Shown piece after piece: positions 36,509 through 47,242 of a DNA stretch of 64,000 nucleotides (position 1 is its first letter; each line of letters begins with the position of its first letter). Below the pieces are notes generated by a model. The model saw only the letters and a program-made list of their open reading frames with translations. It did not search any database and was not told the origin of the DNA. The position numbers were made by a program, and so were the translations under genes. This DNA is from Aquilaria yunnanensis. Its lineage: Eukaryota; Streptophyta; Magnoliopsida; Malvales; Thymelaeaceae. The stretch is taken from positions 104,298,893 to 104,362,892 of the forward strand of contig CM077594.1 in NCBI GenBank assembly GCA_039654915.1. Direction: 5' to 3'.

Positions 36509-38305
36509 ACTTTCATAGTGCTTCTCAAGATCTTTTCGTTTGTATGAGCAGCACTTTACTTTGCTGTTGGAATTCCTTCAATGGAAAGTGTAACATTTAA
36601 TGAAGGAGGTTGCCAAACAGGGTCAAGATTTATCACCGGAGGATCTTCTTCCATATGGACATATGGTTGTTGAGGAGGACCGGGTGGTGGTCCAGGAGGA
36701 GGTCCTGGTGGTGGAGCCGAAGGCGGTTGTTGCTGAGGCTGAGGCGGAGCCTATTGTGTTCCAGCATCTGTTGTTGTTGATTCAGCAGGTTGGGCATGAC
36801 TAGTAGCTCCTTAGGCCATATAGACTTGGGCGTCTAAGGAAGAAGTTGAGAATGAATCATCTTCTTCATATTCACTTGAGGAGGTGGAGCTTAAGTGTTG
36901 TTAGGCCGCATAGGCAGATGGAGAACTGGGCTGCTGTATTTGCTAGTCAAGGAATCCAAGAATTGGATTGGATTGGACCATCCATGTTTGGTGTGAAGGT
37001 TCTTGGATCTTGATGGGCTTTTGAGGATAAGCTGGGCCTTTCTATTTTCTATCTGGAATAGGAGTTTGGGCCGGAGTGTAACTGGACCAGGTGGGAGAAC
37101 TGGGCCATGTAGTTTGAGGCTTGGGAGGCTGATAGGCTGGTTTAGAAAAGAGAGCAGGTAGAAGTTTAAATATACCTCTAGAAGAAGGAGGTGGTGGATG
37201 GTAAGGTGGGCTTGGGCTTGATCTGAACGGGTCAGGCGAATGAAATATTGAGGAAAAGGATTCAGGATACTTAGGCTGTTGTTGATGGGCCTGAAGATGC
37301 CTGAGCTGTTCCTTCAAATGTTGGATCTCCTGTTCTTAGGCTATAGAATTTTCATGTCAGGCTATGAGGCCAAGAATCTCCTGATTGAGGTAGTTGATCC
37401 GTTGCTGACACTGTATTAATGGATCAATGATCATCTGATCCATCTTTTACTCCAAGCGGACTTGGTTATGCTCGATTCTGCTGAGGACTTTGTTCTGAGA
37501 CACCATGTTCTCAGATTGCCAATTAAGGACTTGTTCAGCAGCTGAGGTTCCCCTTCGTCTTCCTTCTGAATCAACCGTTGAAGGTTGAGGAACCTTCCAG
37601 GTATGCTTTGTTGATGTAGAAGGATCATTGAATGCCAGAGAGGGAAAGTCTTCAGGAGCACTTTCGAACACATTAACTTCAGGAATAAAACAAAGAGGTT
37701 GTTCCTTCCTGAGTTGCTTGATAGCCTTTTTGTAGTAAGGATGGCATGGCATCTTAACTTCTGGTGAAGGAGGTAGAAGTTCAAATGGTTCAGTAAGAGT
37801 TGTGAAGATGTCATCCGTGGTTTGTTCCTTCTAAGAGTAGAGGACGTAATAGTCATACTTGCAAGAGGGTTCTCCGAGTAATCCAACTTCGGGATCACCT
37901 TGGTTGTAATGTTGCTCGATAAGATGTTGAGAAGACTTCTTCTTAGGCTTCTTCTTCTTCATCTTCTTGGTAGTTTCTTCATCGTCATAGGGAGATTGGT
38001 AACAGTCTGGGCAATCACAAACATCAAAGTATTTGTGACCTTTTTTTGTCTTGGAAGGAATAGACTGGATTACCTAGAGAGTCAAAAAATTCAATTGGTA
38101 TTTGCAAGTATTCCACGGGCTCCTGGACAAAGGTAAGGATGGCAAGAGTCGAGAAGACATCAGTATCTTCTAACGGTTCTTCTTTATGAAAAAAGATTTT
38201 CGTCTGCCCATTTCCTCTGTCAAGGAAAATGGGTTTCTTTGATTGGACTGGCTCTGTCTGCTGATGGAGAGATTCATAAGCAGAAATCCAAGAGGCAGGG
38301 ATCAG
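36509..38305 (-). pseudogene. Pararetroviral linker and coat N-part, frame-broken
   Basis: Protein-like sequence lies in another phase than the movement and protease parts: 37752-37447 (acidic, Ser/Thr-rich) and 37317-37042 (a Gln-rich helical start, then Pro/Ser-rich), and a Pro-Gly-Gln-rich run at about 36640-36790. Frame changes are needed on both sides, near 37.9-38.3 kb and 36.5-36.9 kb, and several stops occur. I recognise no known fold here beyond a short coiled-coil-like stretch. Confidence 0.6.
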
Positions 38306-39082
38306 TCATTGAAGTTCCTCACGAGGGATTTGTTGCGGGACATACGTCTCGTTCGAAACATGGGTTGTATCCACAGACAGATACAAGGCATCATTGTTCA
38401 TGTTAGGCATAAAGAAGTCAAGAACATGGTTCTGGACTCTGTACGCCATCTGGTAGTGCAAGGTAGATGCCAATGTGGTAGAGACTTGTTCTGCACCAGT
38501 AATCTGAATCTGGATTTTCAGGGCTGATAGGAGATGTGGATCTTGAAGAGTCATACAGAAATTGGGGAAGAACGTCATCAGGATTGTACCGGCGTTGAGT
38601 GTAGTCTCGACAGTGCCGATGCAGGCATGCTTGTACTTCTTGTATCTAGAGTTAAGTAAAGCGAGACAAGCAGTGACCGGTAATCCTTTTCTCCCATGGT
38701 AGGTGAGAGCAAGGCGAACAGCACCAAAGTGGAGATGAGTGTATCCTTCAGCTGTCCATTGGCGAGGAAAGTGAGGAGGGATCTCCAGTGTGACATACTG
38801 TTCTTTGGATGTTGCAGGAAGAGTATGTTGATCAAACTTCGTAACTTGGACATACTCCTTTACATGCTTCCTGGTAGGGGAAACTATATTCTTTACTATA
38901 CGGGTAAGAGAATGAGTAGGTTTAGTAAAGGCTTTATAAGGGTTGATGAGGGGAAGATCAGCGAGAAGGATCTTCTCGTCATCTGAAAGGTACTTGAATT
39001 CGCAAAGAGAATCCAAGTGAGAAGAAGAGGTAGATCAGAAAGAGGTAGTAGGAGATAAGGTAGGGGTAGAGGTTCCTGACAT
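38306..39082 (-). pseudogene. Pararetroviral movement protein
   Basis: A 236-codon open stretch (39016-38306) matching the caulimovirid movement protein (30K superfamily) region, with the central HLHFGAVRLALTYHGR and ALLNSRYKKY segments. Such proteins open plasmodesmata for cell-to-cell spread. An in-phase ATG lies upstream at 39082, in a Ser/Thr-rich lead-in, but one TGA codon separates it from the long stretch. It probably marks the original start of the first viral frame. Confidence 0.75.
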
Positions 39083-39239
39083 TTCTAGATAGATCTGGGT
39101 CAAGGGATCAGCAAGAAATTCTTAATAACTCAACTCATCTGAATAAAGTAGAACAAGCAACACCATTTTGGGCCACTGTTCAATGAATAGTAAAAAGGGC
39201 GATGGCCTTTTTATTATAGTTGGAATGTAGATATCTGAA

Positions 39240-39500
39240 TTTTCAGTAAATAATATTTCATATCTTGAATTGCGAATTGAGATTCATAAATAATTTAAAA
39301 ATTGAAAAAACTCTTATGACTTAATTCATAATTAAGCTTTATCGTCTTCATCTTCCATCAGCAAAACAAAACCAAAAAATTCTAAAGAGGAGGTGAATGT
39401 GCTTGAAATGAGGACCCATTCATCGGATGGAGAAGATTGGGAACAAAATGGTAGAAACAAACTATTTAAGGTGTGGAAGATAGGTTAGTCCATTTAATGA
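39240..39500. repeat. Direct repeat, right copy, flanking the pararetrovirus
   Basis: Partner of 31590-31870 in the same orientation (AATTGAGATTCATAAATAA, AATTAAGCTTTATC, CATCGGATGGAGAAG, GGGAACAAAATGGTAGA, AACTATTTAAGG). Both copies face the viral block from outside. Confidence 0.65.
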
Positions 39501-42500
39501 GGAAAGGCAACAAAGAAAAATTGAACAGTCAAAATAAGCATGGCCTTTTATGTATAGTAAGAACTAGTAGTAGGCCCGAACTTTGTTGCCGGTTGATTAA
39601 CAAAGATCAAATTTTCATACTAATTACATTTATATTGAAAAAAAATATTAAAATAGTTATGAATTCAAAACAACGTCATAATCAATTTAAAGGTTAGTAA
39701 AACTTAAAACATTTCACAGTTATTGGTAACCAATTTATTTTGGAATTGAGGCATGAAAGTTTGGGGACCTAAAATGTAAACCAAACATTAAAAATACCTT
39801 TTGCGTTTATTAGGATAGAGTGACAAAAAAAATATGATTTTAAAGTTTGAGGACCAAAAAATATCATTATATACAAAGAGTACATATTGTGTAAATTTAC
39901 CATTTTTAAATTTGAACTATTAGGATAGAGTGATAAAAAAAAACAGATTTGAAAGTTTGAGACTTAAAAGATATTATCATATACAATGAGTACATATTGC
40001 GTACTCTTACCATTTTCTAATGTGGACATGTTTTGACCCAAAAAAGGAACAGTTGGGCTTAATCCCTCCCCCCCCCCCCCCCCCCACAAGTACTGTAGAA
40101 CAAAGTTGGTACTGTTCTTAATGTCGTTATTGACCTTAGTTTTGGACTATTATTATAGAGTGACAAAAAAAACAAATTTGAAAGTTTGAGACCTAAAAGA
40201 TATTATCATATACAATGAGTACCTATTGCATCATTTTACCATTTTCTAACATGAGAGGAACGGTTGGGCTTACCCCCAAACAAAATGCAATATAGCAGAA
40301 GGTAGTACTTGCCTATTGTCGCTATCAACCTTTGTGTTTTAGTATATGTAATGTTCAAAAGTCAATTCTTACTCTTTGAAAAAGTTAAACACCAAGATGC
40401 CACAAACAAGTAACCATGAGGATTTGTTTTGTAATTAGAAAAGATTTCAAAATTTTCTTTTCTACTCATCGAATATGAACTCTTGTGCCTCCCAATAAAC
40501 CCAAATCCTAAAAACCTCAATTTAACCAGTGCCTTCAATTTTGTGGTATAGTGCAAATACTGATCACCGTAGATTAACAATATATGATATAAATATTTTC
40601 ATATTTTGTCATTTTTTATACAAAATACTACAATCTGTCTCATATATCTTACCTTTCACGTGCATTTTTTCTGAATGCTTCAGTATATTGTGAAATTTCA
40701 CATATTATTCCTTTTTTTCATGTTGCATGTATGAGTTTTTTTTCGTTCATTTACATCAAAATACTGTATGTAAAATAATAAAATACAATTTAATACACAT
40801 ATTCTAAAACAAATATTAATTTTATTTTTTTGTTTGCAAATAAAATTTCATTTACAAATAATATCAACGAAATTTAGATTTAAAAATTATTATAATTTTT
40901 GCATAATTTCATCTTGTGTCCCACATGACATGCACAATAACAAATTTATATAGTTTGTCCACTTCTATTGTTCTTTTGTTTATATTTTTCAGTTTCACCT
41001 GTTTTCTGTCAAATGTGCTTTTTTTTTTTGTTTCTTTTGGTTATTTTTCTCCTACTTTAAGCTACCTAGGATTTCACTCTGGTATTAGAAAATATTTTAT
41101 CATAATTAAAGTATTATTATTTTCTCATGTATAGATAATTTTTTTTTACGAATAATATTTATTTTGTTCTATATATTTCATTTTTTTATTTTTTTGTGTA
41201 AACAAACATTGTCTTTCATATATATTTTATTTATAATTGAGAAATTAAGATAAAAATTACAAAAAAAATTACTTAATGTATTTAATCTTAAATAATATTC
41301 TAGCATTTTTTTTAAACGGTAACAATAGTCTACGCAATATACCTTTGATTTAGGTATTGCGTTATACTCGACGACAACGATATTTAGTATTTTGAATCTA
41401 ACAAATTTAATATTATATACTAAAACAGGATCATTTTCATGCCTATAGACATCTTTTTCTTAACTTTTACTTACGTGTTTTACTCTCATGCTACCACTTC
41501 TCATTTTTTGCACCGACATTCCAATTTTGACCTTCCATTGGCTATAAATTTGCATTTCTTATTTTTAATTATCATGATATTTAAAAGGAAAGCCAACTAT
41601 GTATTAATTCTGAAATTTATACATATCAATTGAATTTTAAAACACAATATTTTAAATATATAACTTCCATAAATAAATACTCTATTTATTTTATTAGCCA
41701 TATGTAATGTAACATATTTTGGAAAATTGATGTTTTTCCTTTCATATCTTTCTATATATACATTAACACATTATAATCTTACAAACCCTACACAAATGTA
41801 AGCATCTTTCTTCTTTTCACTTAGAAAAATCATATTTTTCAAGATTGAAATTATGCATGATTCTTTGTTATTGATGTCTTGGATTCAGGCTTTTCTTCTT
41901 CTTCTTCTTCTTCTTCTTCTTCTTCTTCTCTCTATGTATGTATGTATATATGTATGTATGTATATATTCCCTTATTGTGGGAATCTATTTTGATTGACAC
42001 AATATTATTATGTAGTGATACATTTCAGTCATATGAAATTTTTATTTTGTATATTTTCAAAATTTGAATTATAACATTTTATCTTTTGGATTGCAATTCT
42101 AATCAAATTCTATTTATATTGTTAGATCTTCTTTTAAAAATTATTAGTTTTTCATTATTTTTATATTTTGAGATAAACTTAGAAGCTATGTCATGAAAAA
42201 TACAAAGATAAGATAGAAACATCGAAATGCGTTGATAGAAGACAAGGAAAATGAGAAAAAAAATCTATGTTCTATAATATAAGTTATTTTTTTTATTTAT
42301 ATTAACAATATATTAATTTTTCATTTTTTACATCTTTTAAACATATCATTTTCATTATGTAAACCCATAAATTCTTATTATTGTAATTATACTATTTAGT
42401 CAGTTTAACCTATGATAAATATAATTATGTAAAGCCCATAACTATATAATGGTCATGTTGTCACCGTAAAAGATATTTTTCTTCTATTCTTTTTCATTTA

Positions 42501-44289
42501 CTAATCAATATCAAGATTTTATAATATTGGTACCGAAAATATCCATCTTAATACTTTTGGAAACAAATTTTTCAATATTCCTTTGTCTTCTTTGCGATCT
42601 CTCACACATTAACATATTTAAAATAAATTTTAATAGCATATTTTCTCACATAAATTCGCACATTAACTTCACATAAAAAGGGAAGCTCTTCAAAATCCTA
42701 TACATATAATGGAATTAGTAAGGAAACATTAATTTTGGCAACACTATCATAACCTTTAATATTTATTCTAAAACCTTCATACCACTTTTCTATTATAAAA
42801 ATTTAATAGGCAAGATATTTTATTTAACAAGAATAATTTGTTTACAAGGAAACATTTTATTATCTAAAATAAAAAGATCACTTCAATTAGCACCTATTTT
42901 CATAAAAATTTAAAAAATAATTTTTCAAATAATTGTAAATTTGAATTACTTTCTAAAAGAAATGGGAATTTCAAGTTTAATTGTTTCAGAAATAAAATCA
43001 AGTTGACATTTATTAACATTTAATTCAATTTTTTTCAAATAAAAAACACTTTAACACTTACAAAAAATAGTTTTAATATTCTTAATGGTAAACAATATTA
43101 TTTTTTTATTCAATTCTAAAGGCTTGAATTCAATCTAAAATTCTTTTATGATATTCAAAATTGTACTTTTGTTGTTGAACAAATGCATCAAATTAATATT
43201 GGCTTTTTTTATTTCAAATTGATTTAGTCAACTATGCATTATACAAAAAAGGTAAGCTGTATTATGATATGTATTAATATTATTACCTTTAATGCATCTT
43301 AGACTTTTCTCATTCGTATTATAAATTTCCCATATATATGAGTACATATTGAAAATAAAATCTAAAGTAATTGACAATAATGGACATGTTCTTTGTTCCA
43401 TTTTTTTTCTTTTCATTCAATATTTTTATTGTTCTTGTGTTGTGGTTGATTACTGTTAAATTTTGTTTCTTATCATTTATTTTTTTAATTGTTATTGTAT
43501 TTTTTAATTTTAAATTTATAAATATATTTTACATTAGATTGTGTTATTATTATTTTCATCACTTAATCTTGTTAATTTACCAAAAATACATGAATCTTGA
43601 TTGGGGTTATTTTATGTTAGCTTCAAATTATAACTTTCTTCCATTACCTTCATTATTTAAAAAATTAATAATTAATGAAATAAGCTAGCACTATATTAAG
43701 GGTTAATTAATATAGGCCAATACTATATGAAGGAGATGGTCAAACATAAATGTAATAAAAAAATTAACATCAAATTAAATTTTTTAGGTTAAGTCATTTT
43801 CTTTGGTGAATAGGTGAAATTCTTTTATTTCTATTTGTTAATCATAATGATCTTTATAAGATTAATTTTACTCTAAATATTATTAGTTTATGACTTTATT
43901 ATTAATACTTAATGCCAATACTTAATGCATAAACCTGGCTTATGCTATAAACCTTCCTTCTATTATATAATTACTGTCACTTCAACCCCTACCTATTAAA
44001 AACTCTTATTTGACAGATGCGCTACGATTTCTATGAAATTGTTTCCTCATCACTACGTTAGTTATCAACATCGATTACCGAAATCCCTATATATATACAC
44101 ACACACACACACAATTGATCGATGAAACTGATCTAGGTTTTCAATTTGGTCAAACTAGGGGAATTAATTGATTTGTTGGATCCTAGAATTGTTGAAAAAT
44201 ATTGGTTAGAGCAATATCGAGAAACCCCAGCTAAAACAAGGAGCTGGTTTGTTGGGATAAAATTAACATGAGAAGGAAGAAAAGGGAGC
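39501..44289. other. AT-rich gene desert with simple repeats
   Basis: No coding region is supported. It contains diverged direct repeats at 39811-40330, an 18-C homopolymer at 40068-40085, (CTT)n at 41893-41929 followed by TATG repeats to about 41965, and (AC)n at 44097-44113. A possible Helitron 3' end in reverse orientation sits near 39563. The remainder is very AT-rich with only spurious short open frames. Confidence 0.5.
39811..40330. repeat. Three diverged direct repeats around a poly-C tract
   Basis: Copies begin at 39811, 39921 and 40151 with TAGGATAGAGTGA(C/T)AAAAAA or a variant, then AAAGTTTGAG, ATAT(C/T)AT(T/C)ATATACAA and GAGTAC(A/C)TATTG. The second and third also share the 'ggttgggctta' phrase that precedes the poly-C tract (40068-40085). 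Confidence 0.65.
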
Positions 44290-44435
44290 TTGCTAGCTTA
44301 CCGGTTGGTCGGAGTGAAACGGACTGGCATTGTTGTCTATCATAACATTCCAATCAAGATAAATCTCTTTACAAAAAGATCCTCCAACCAAGCCCAAAAA
44401 CACGATGCATGCTTGTTCTTTTACATTTTCAGGCA
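44290..44435. other. Left flank of the satellite block
   Basis: Near-normal base composition from about 44040 to here, with no recognised family. It could be the edge of the unit from which the tandem block grew. Confidence 0.3.
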
Positions 44436-45730
44436 TTGCATAAATTATTTGTTCTTTTATGTTTTTGTATTTATACTTACGGACCTGTTTGTTCTTTTAG
44501 AAAATAATGTTTGTTTTTTCTTGTCTATATGTTTGTTCTTTTAGAAGGCATTGTTTGTTCTTTCTTTTACATGTTTATTTTTTATTACTTAAGTATTTGT
44601 TCTTATAGAAGGCACTGTTTGTTTTTATACATGACCCTGTTTTTGTAAAATTCTTATTCTTTTGTTTTCTGGTGGTTGTTCTTTCAAAATGGTATGTTTG
44701 TTCTTTTAGAATAACATGTTTGTTCTTTTAGAATGCATTGTTTGTTCTTTCTTTTACATTTTTATTTTTTTGTTACTTAAGTGTTTTTTCTTATAGAAAA
44801 TACTGTTTGTTCTTATACATGACTCTGTTTCTATAAAATTCTTGTTCTTTTTTCTTCTAGTGTTTGTTCTTTCATAAGGGCATGTTTGTTCTTTTAGAAG
44901 ACATTGTTTGTTCTTTCTTTTACATATTTATTTTTTGTTACTTAAGTGTTTGTTCTTATAGAATATACTGTTTTATTCTTTTAGAAGACATTGTTTGTTC
45001 TTTCTTTTACATGTTTATTTTTTGTTACTTAAGTGTTTGTTCTTATAGAAGGCATTGTTTGTTCTTATACATGACCATGTTTCTGTAAATTTTCTATTCT
45101 TTTTTCTTCTGGTGTTTGTTTTTCTAGAAGGGTATGTTTGTTCTTTTAGAAGGCATGTTTGTTCTTGTAGAAGGCATTATTTATTCTTTTTTTTTTTACA
45201 TGTTTATTTTTTGTTACTTAAGTGCTTATTCTTATAGAAGGAACTATTTATTTTTATACATGACCATGTTTCTGTAAATTTCTTGTTCTTTTATTTTGTG
45301 GTGTTTATTCTTTTAGAATGGTATGTTTGTTTTTTTAGAAGGGCATATTTATTCTTTTAGGAGACATTATTTGTTCTTTCTTTTATATGTTTATTTTTTG
45401 TTACTTAAGTATTTGTTCTTATACATGACCTTGTTTCTGTAATTTTTTTTTTTCTTTTGGTGTTTGTTCTTTCAGAAGAATATGTTTATTCTTTTAGAAT
45501 GATATATTTGTTCTTTTAGAAGACATTATTTGTTCTTTATTTTACATATTTATTTTTTGTTACTTAAGTGTTTGTTCTTATAGACACTGTTTGTTCTCAC
45601 ACATATCTTGTTTCTGTAAACTTCTTGTTCTTTTGTTTTCTGGTGTTTGTTGTTTCAGAAGGTATATTTATTCTTTTAGAATGACATATTTGTTCTTTTA
45701 AAAAATATCGTTTGTTTTTTTTCCTTCGTG
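44436..45730. repeat. Tandem satellite block, unit about 160-190 bp, with 15-bp subrepeats
   Basis: The phrase TTTGTTCTTTCTTTTACAT recurs, its TAC ending at 44570, 44757, 44923, 45010, 45199, 45386 and 45545; spacings are 187, 166, 87, 189, 187 and 159 bp. Each unit holds the same sequence of phrases: TTTTTTGTTACTTAAGTGTTTG, TTCTTATAGAAGGCACTG, ATACATGACC.TGTTTCTGTAAA, TTCTTGTTCTTTTG, then two or three copies of TGTTTGTTCTTTTAGAA. The subrepeat itself occurs dozens of times. The plus strand is almost purine-free in parts. The open frames here are repeat artefacts. Confidence 0.85.
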
Positions 45731-46560
45731 TTTGTCATTCTGAAATCAAAAGTTCATTTTTTATAAACTATCCCATTTATCCATTTTAGGAATATTCCAA
45801 TTTTTTAATTTCTTTTCAACATATTTGATTAATATAGTTTGTGAATTCTTCATTTTTCTATTCCCCATAATTTCTTCTTCCTCTTGTCTTTTTGAAGCAG
45901 ACTTAGTTAAATTTCTAAAAATTTTATCCATTAGTAATTATCAATTAGTGGTAATATCTTTATTAGCTTATCTGTCAATGTTTTACACAATCCTACTATC
46001 CTTTCACATCAATTATAGGTCTTACAATTGCTACACAACTTGGGTGATATTCTGAAAATTTCCTAACAATAATATTTAATTACTAGTAAGAGAAAAGTTT
46101 TCAAAATTTGACCATTCCTTGATTCAAAAAAATGAGACAAAAATTAAATTTTAGGGACTAAGTTGTACATAAAAAATAACTTTAGAGAGATGGCTTACAT
46201 GTGTACCGGACGCACAGAAAAATCAGCCAAACAAAATTATTCAATTAAACAAATTTCCTTTCATTTTTTCAATTTTTAGAAAAATTGGAAAATTTTCGAG
46301 AACTAAGGGCTAAATATTTACAACCCAATGCTATAGAGTAAACTATTGATTTTCATAGATCACATTTAAATAGACGGTAACGTAAAAACGGAGTCCAGTT
46401 TTCAAAAGGTTGTTCAGGAAAATATTGTTTAATCTGCAAGAGACACTTTGGATTGTACTCGTTTCTTAGTAGAGATGACATAAACAGCAATACTGGCGAT
46501 AACGCGCGTAGAACGCAGGCACTGGTACTGAGAGGGTCAAGGGAGCACATGAACTGGAGA
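45731..46560. other. Intergenic, AT-rich
   Basis: Between the satellite and the likely 3' end of the BAR-protein gene. No gene is seen. Confidence 0.45.
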
Positions 46561-47242
46561 CTTGGCCATCATGGCACAGCTACCGTTAAGAAATGGAATT
46601 TTGGTCACAAAGGTAGATGGTTCCAGTTATAACATCCTAACCTTTAAACAGGAAAATTTAAAGCTATCATAGCATAAAGAGAAGAGATCCAAAGCATGGC
46701 ACATGGTTAGCTTCACCTGGTGTTGGACAGTGTGACACCATTCTTGAATTTATTACTAACTACTGTAACACATCAAATACTGGCTACTGCAATCAGCTCG
46801 ACCTGGGACACCATGGCAGTGACTTTGAGGCGGCTGGCCACAAAAGCAAAATTTTCAGCCCCGAAGCCGCTCAACAAATGCACATTGCTTCCTGCTTGAT
46901 GCTTCCCCAGCTAAATACGTCAAAGAACACAATTTACAAAATTTACTCCCAAAAATACACATATGTTACTTCCCTGCAGTGTGGAGCGTAAATCTCCATT
47001 CTCACCAACGTTTTCAACAGTTGGACAAAGCACTAAGCAGGTGAGAACATCAACAGCACACTCACCATATTTACAACGACCAAGTTCATATCTGCATCAG
47101 CTGTCACCTGCATTTTCAGTTAAGTTGACGCTTTAAAACACAAAAATAATTATATGGTTCCTGCCAAGTGGATTTTCATAATGCTGAGCATAAATTTACA
47201 TCCACTTTTTAATTTAAAAAAAAAAAAACACAAGAAGCATGT
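46561..47242 (-). other. Probable 3' UTR region of the BAR-protein gene
   Basis: Directly follows the stop codon. Splice-like signals on the minus strand at about 47060-47110 (CAG|GTGACAGC...ATATG|GTGAGTG) suggest a spliced 3' UTR or an alternative exon, but joining it to the last coding exon gives a quick stop. Base composition stays gene-like to about 46560. Confidence 0.35.

Larger units (their letters stand above)
31870..39200 (-). mobile_element. Endogenous pararetrovirus (Caulimoviridae, florendovirus-like), decayed
   Basis: Reading right to left the order is movement protein, coat region with Pro-rich stretch, zinc knuckle, aspartic protease, reverse transcriptase, RNase H, then a second frame of unknown function, and finally a TATA promoter with leader. 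There is no integrase and no LTR, so this is not a Gypsy element. A first frame carrying MP to RNase H followed by an extra second frame is the layout described for florendoviruses. Stop codons break both frames and at least one pair of frame changes lies in the coat region, so the copy is not functional. Ends are approximate. Confidence 0.85.

Noticed and set aside
33280..39016. Ty3/gypsy retrotransposon as explanation of the RT block
   Set aside because: No integrase, no LTRs, a movement protein upstream and an extra frame downstream; a pararetrovirus fits better.
44290..45237. Phe/Leu/Cys-rich plus-strand frames in the satellite
   Set aside because: Translations of the tandem repeat; composition alone makes them look membrane-like.
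47060..47110. Tenth coding exon of the BAR-protein gene
   Set aside because: Splicing it to the last exon through AG|GTGG leads to a stop after two to three codons, and the frame already ends with TAA at 47243; kept as possible 3' UTR exon.
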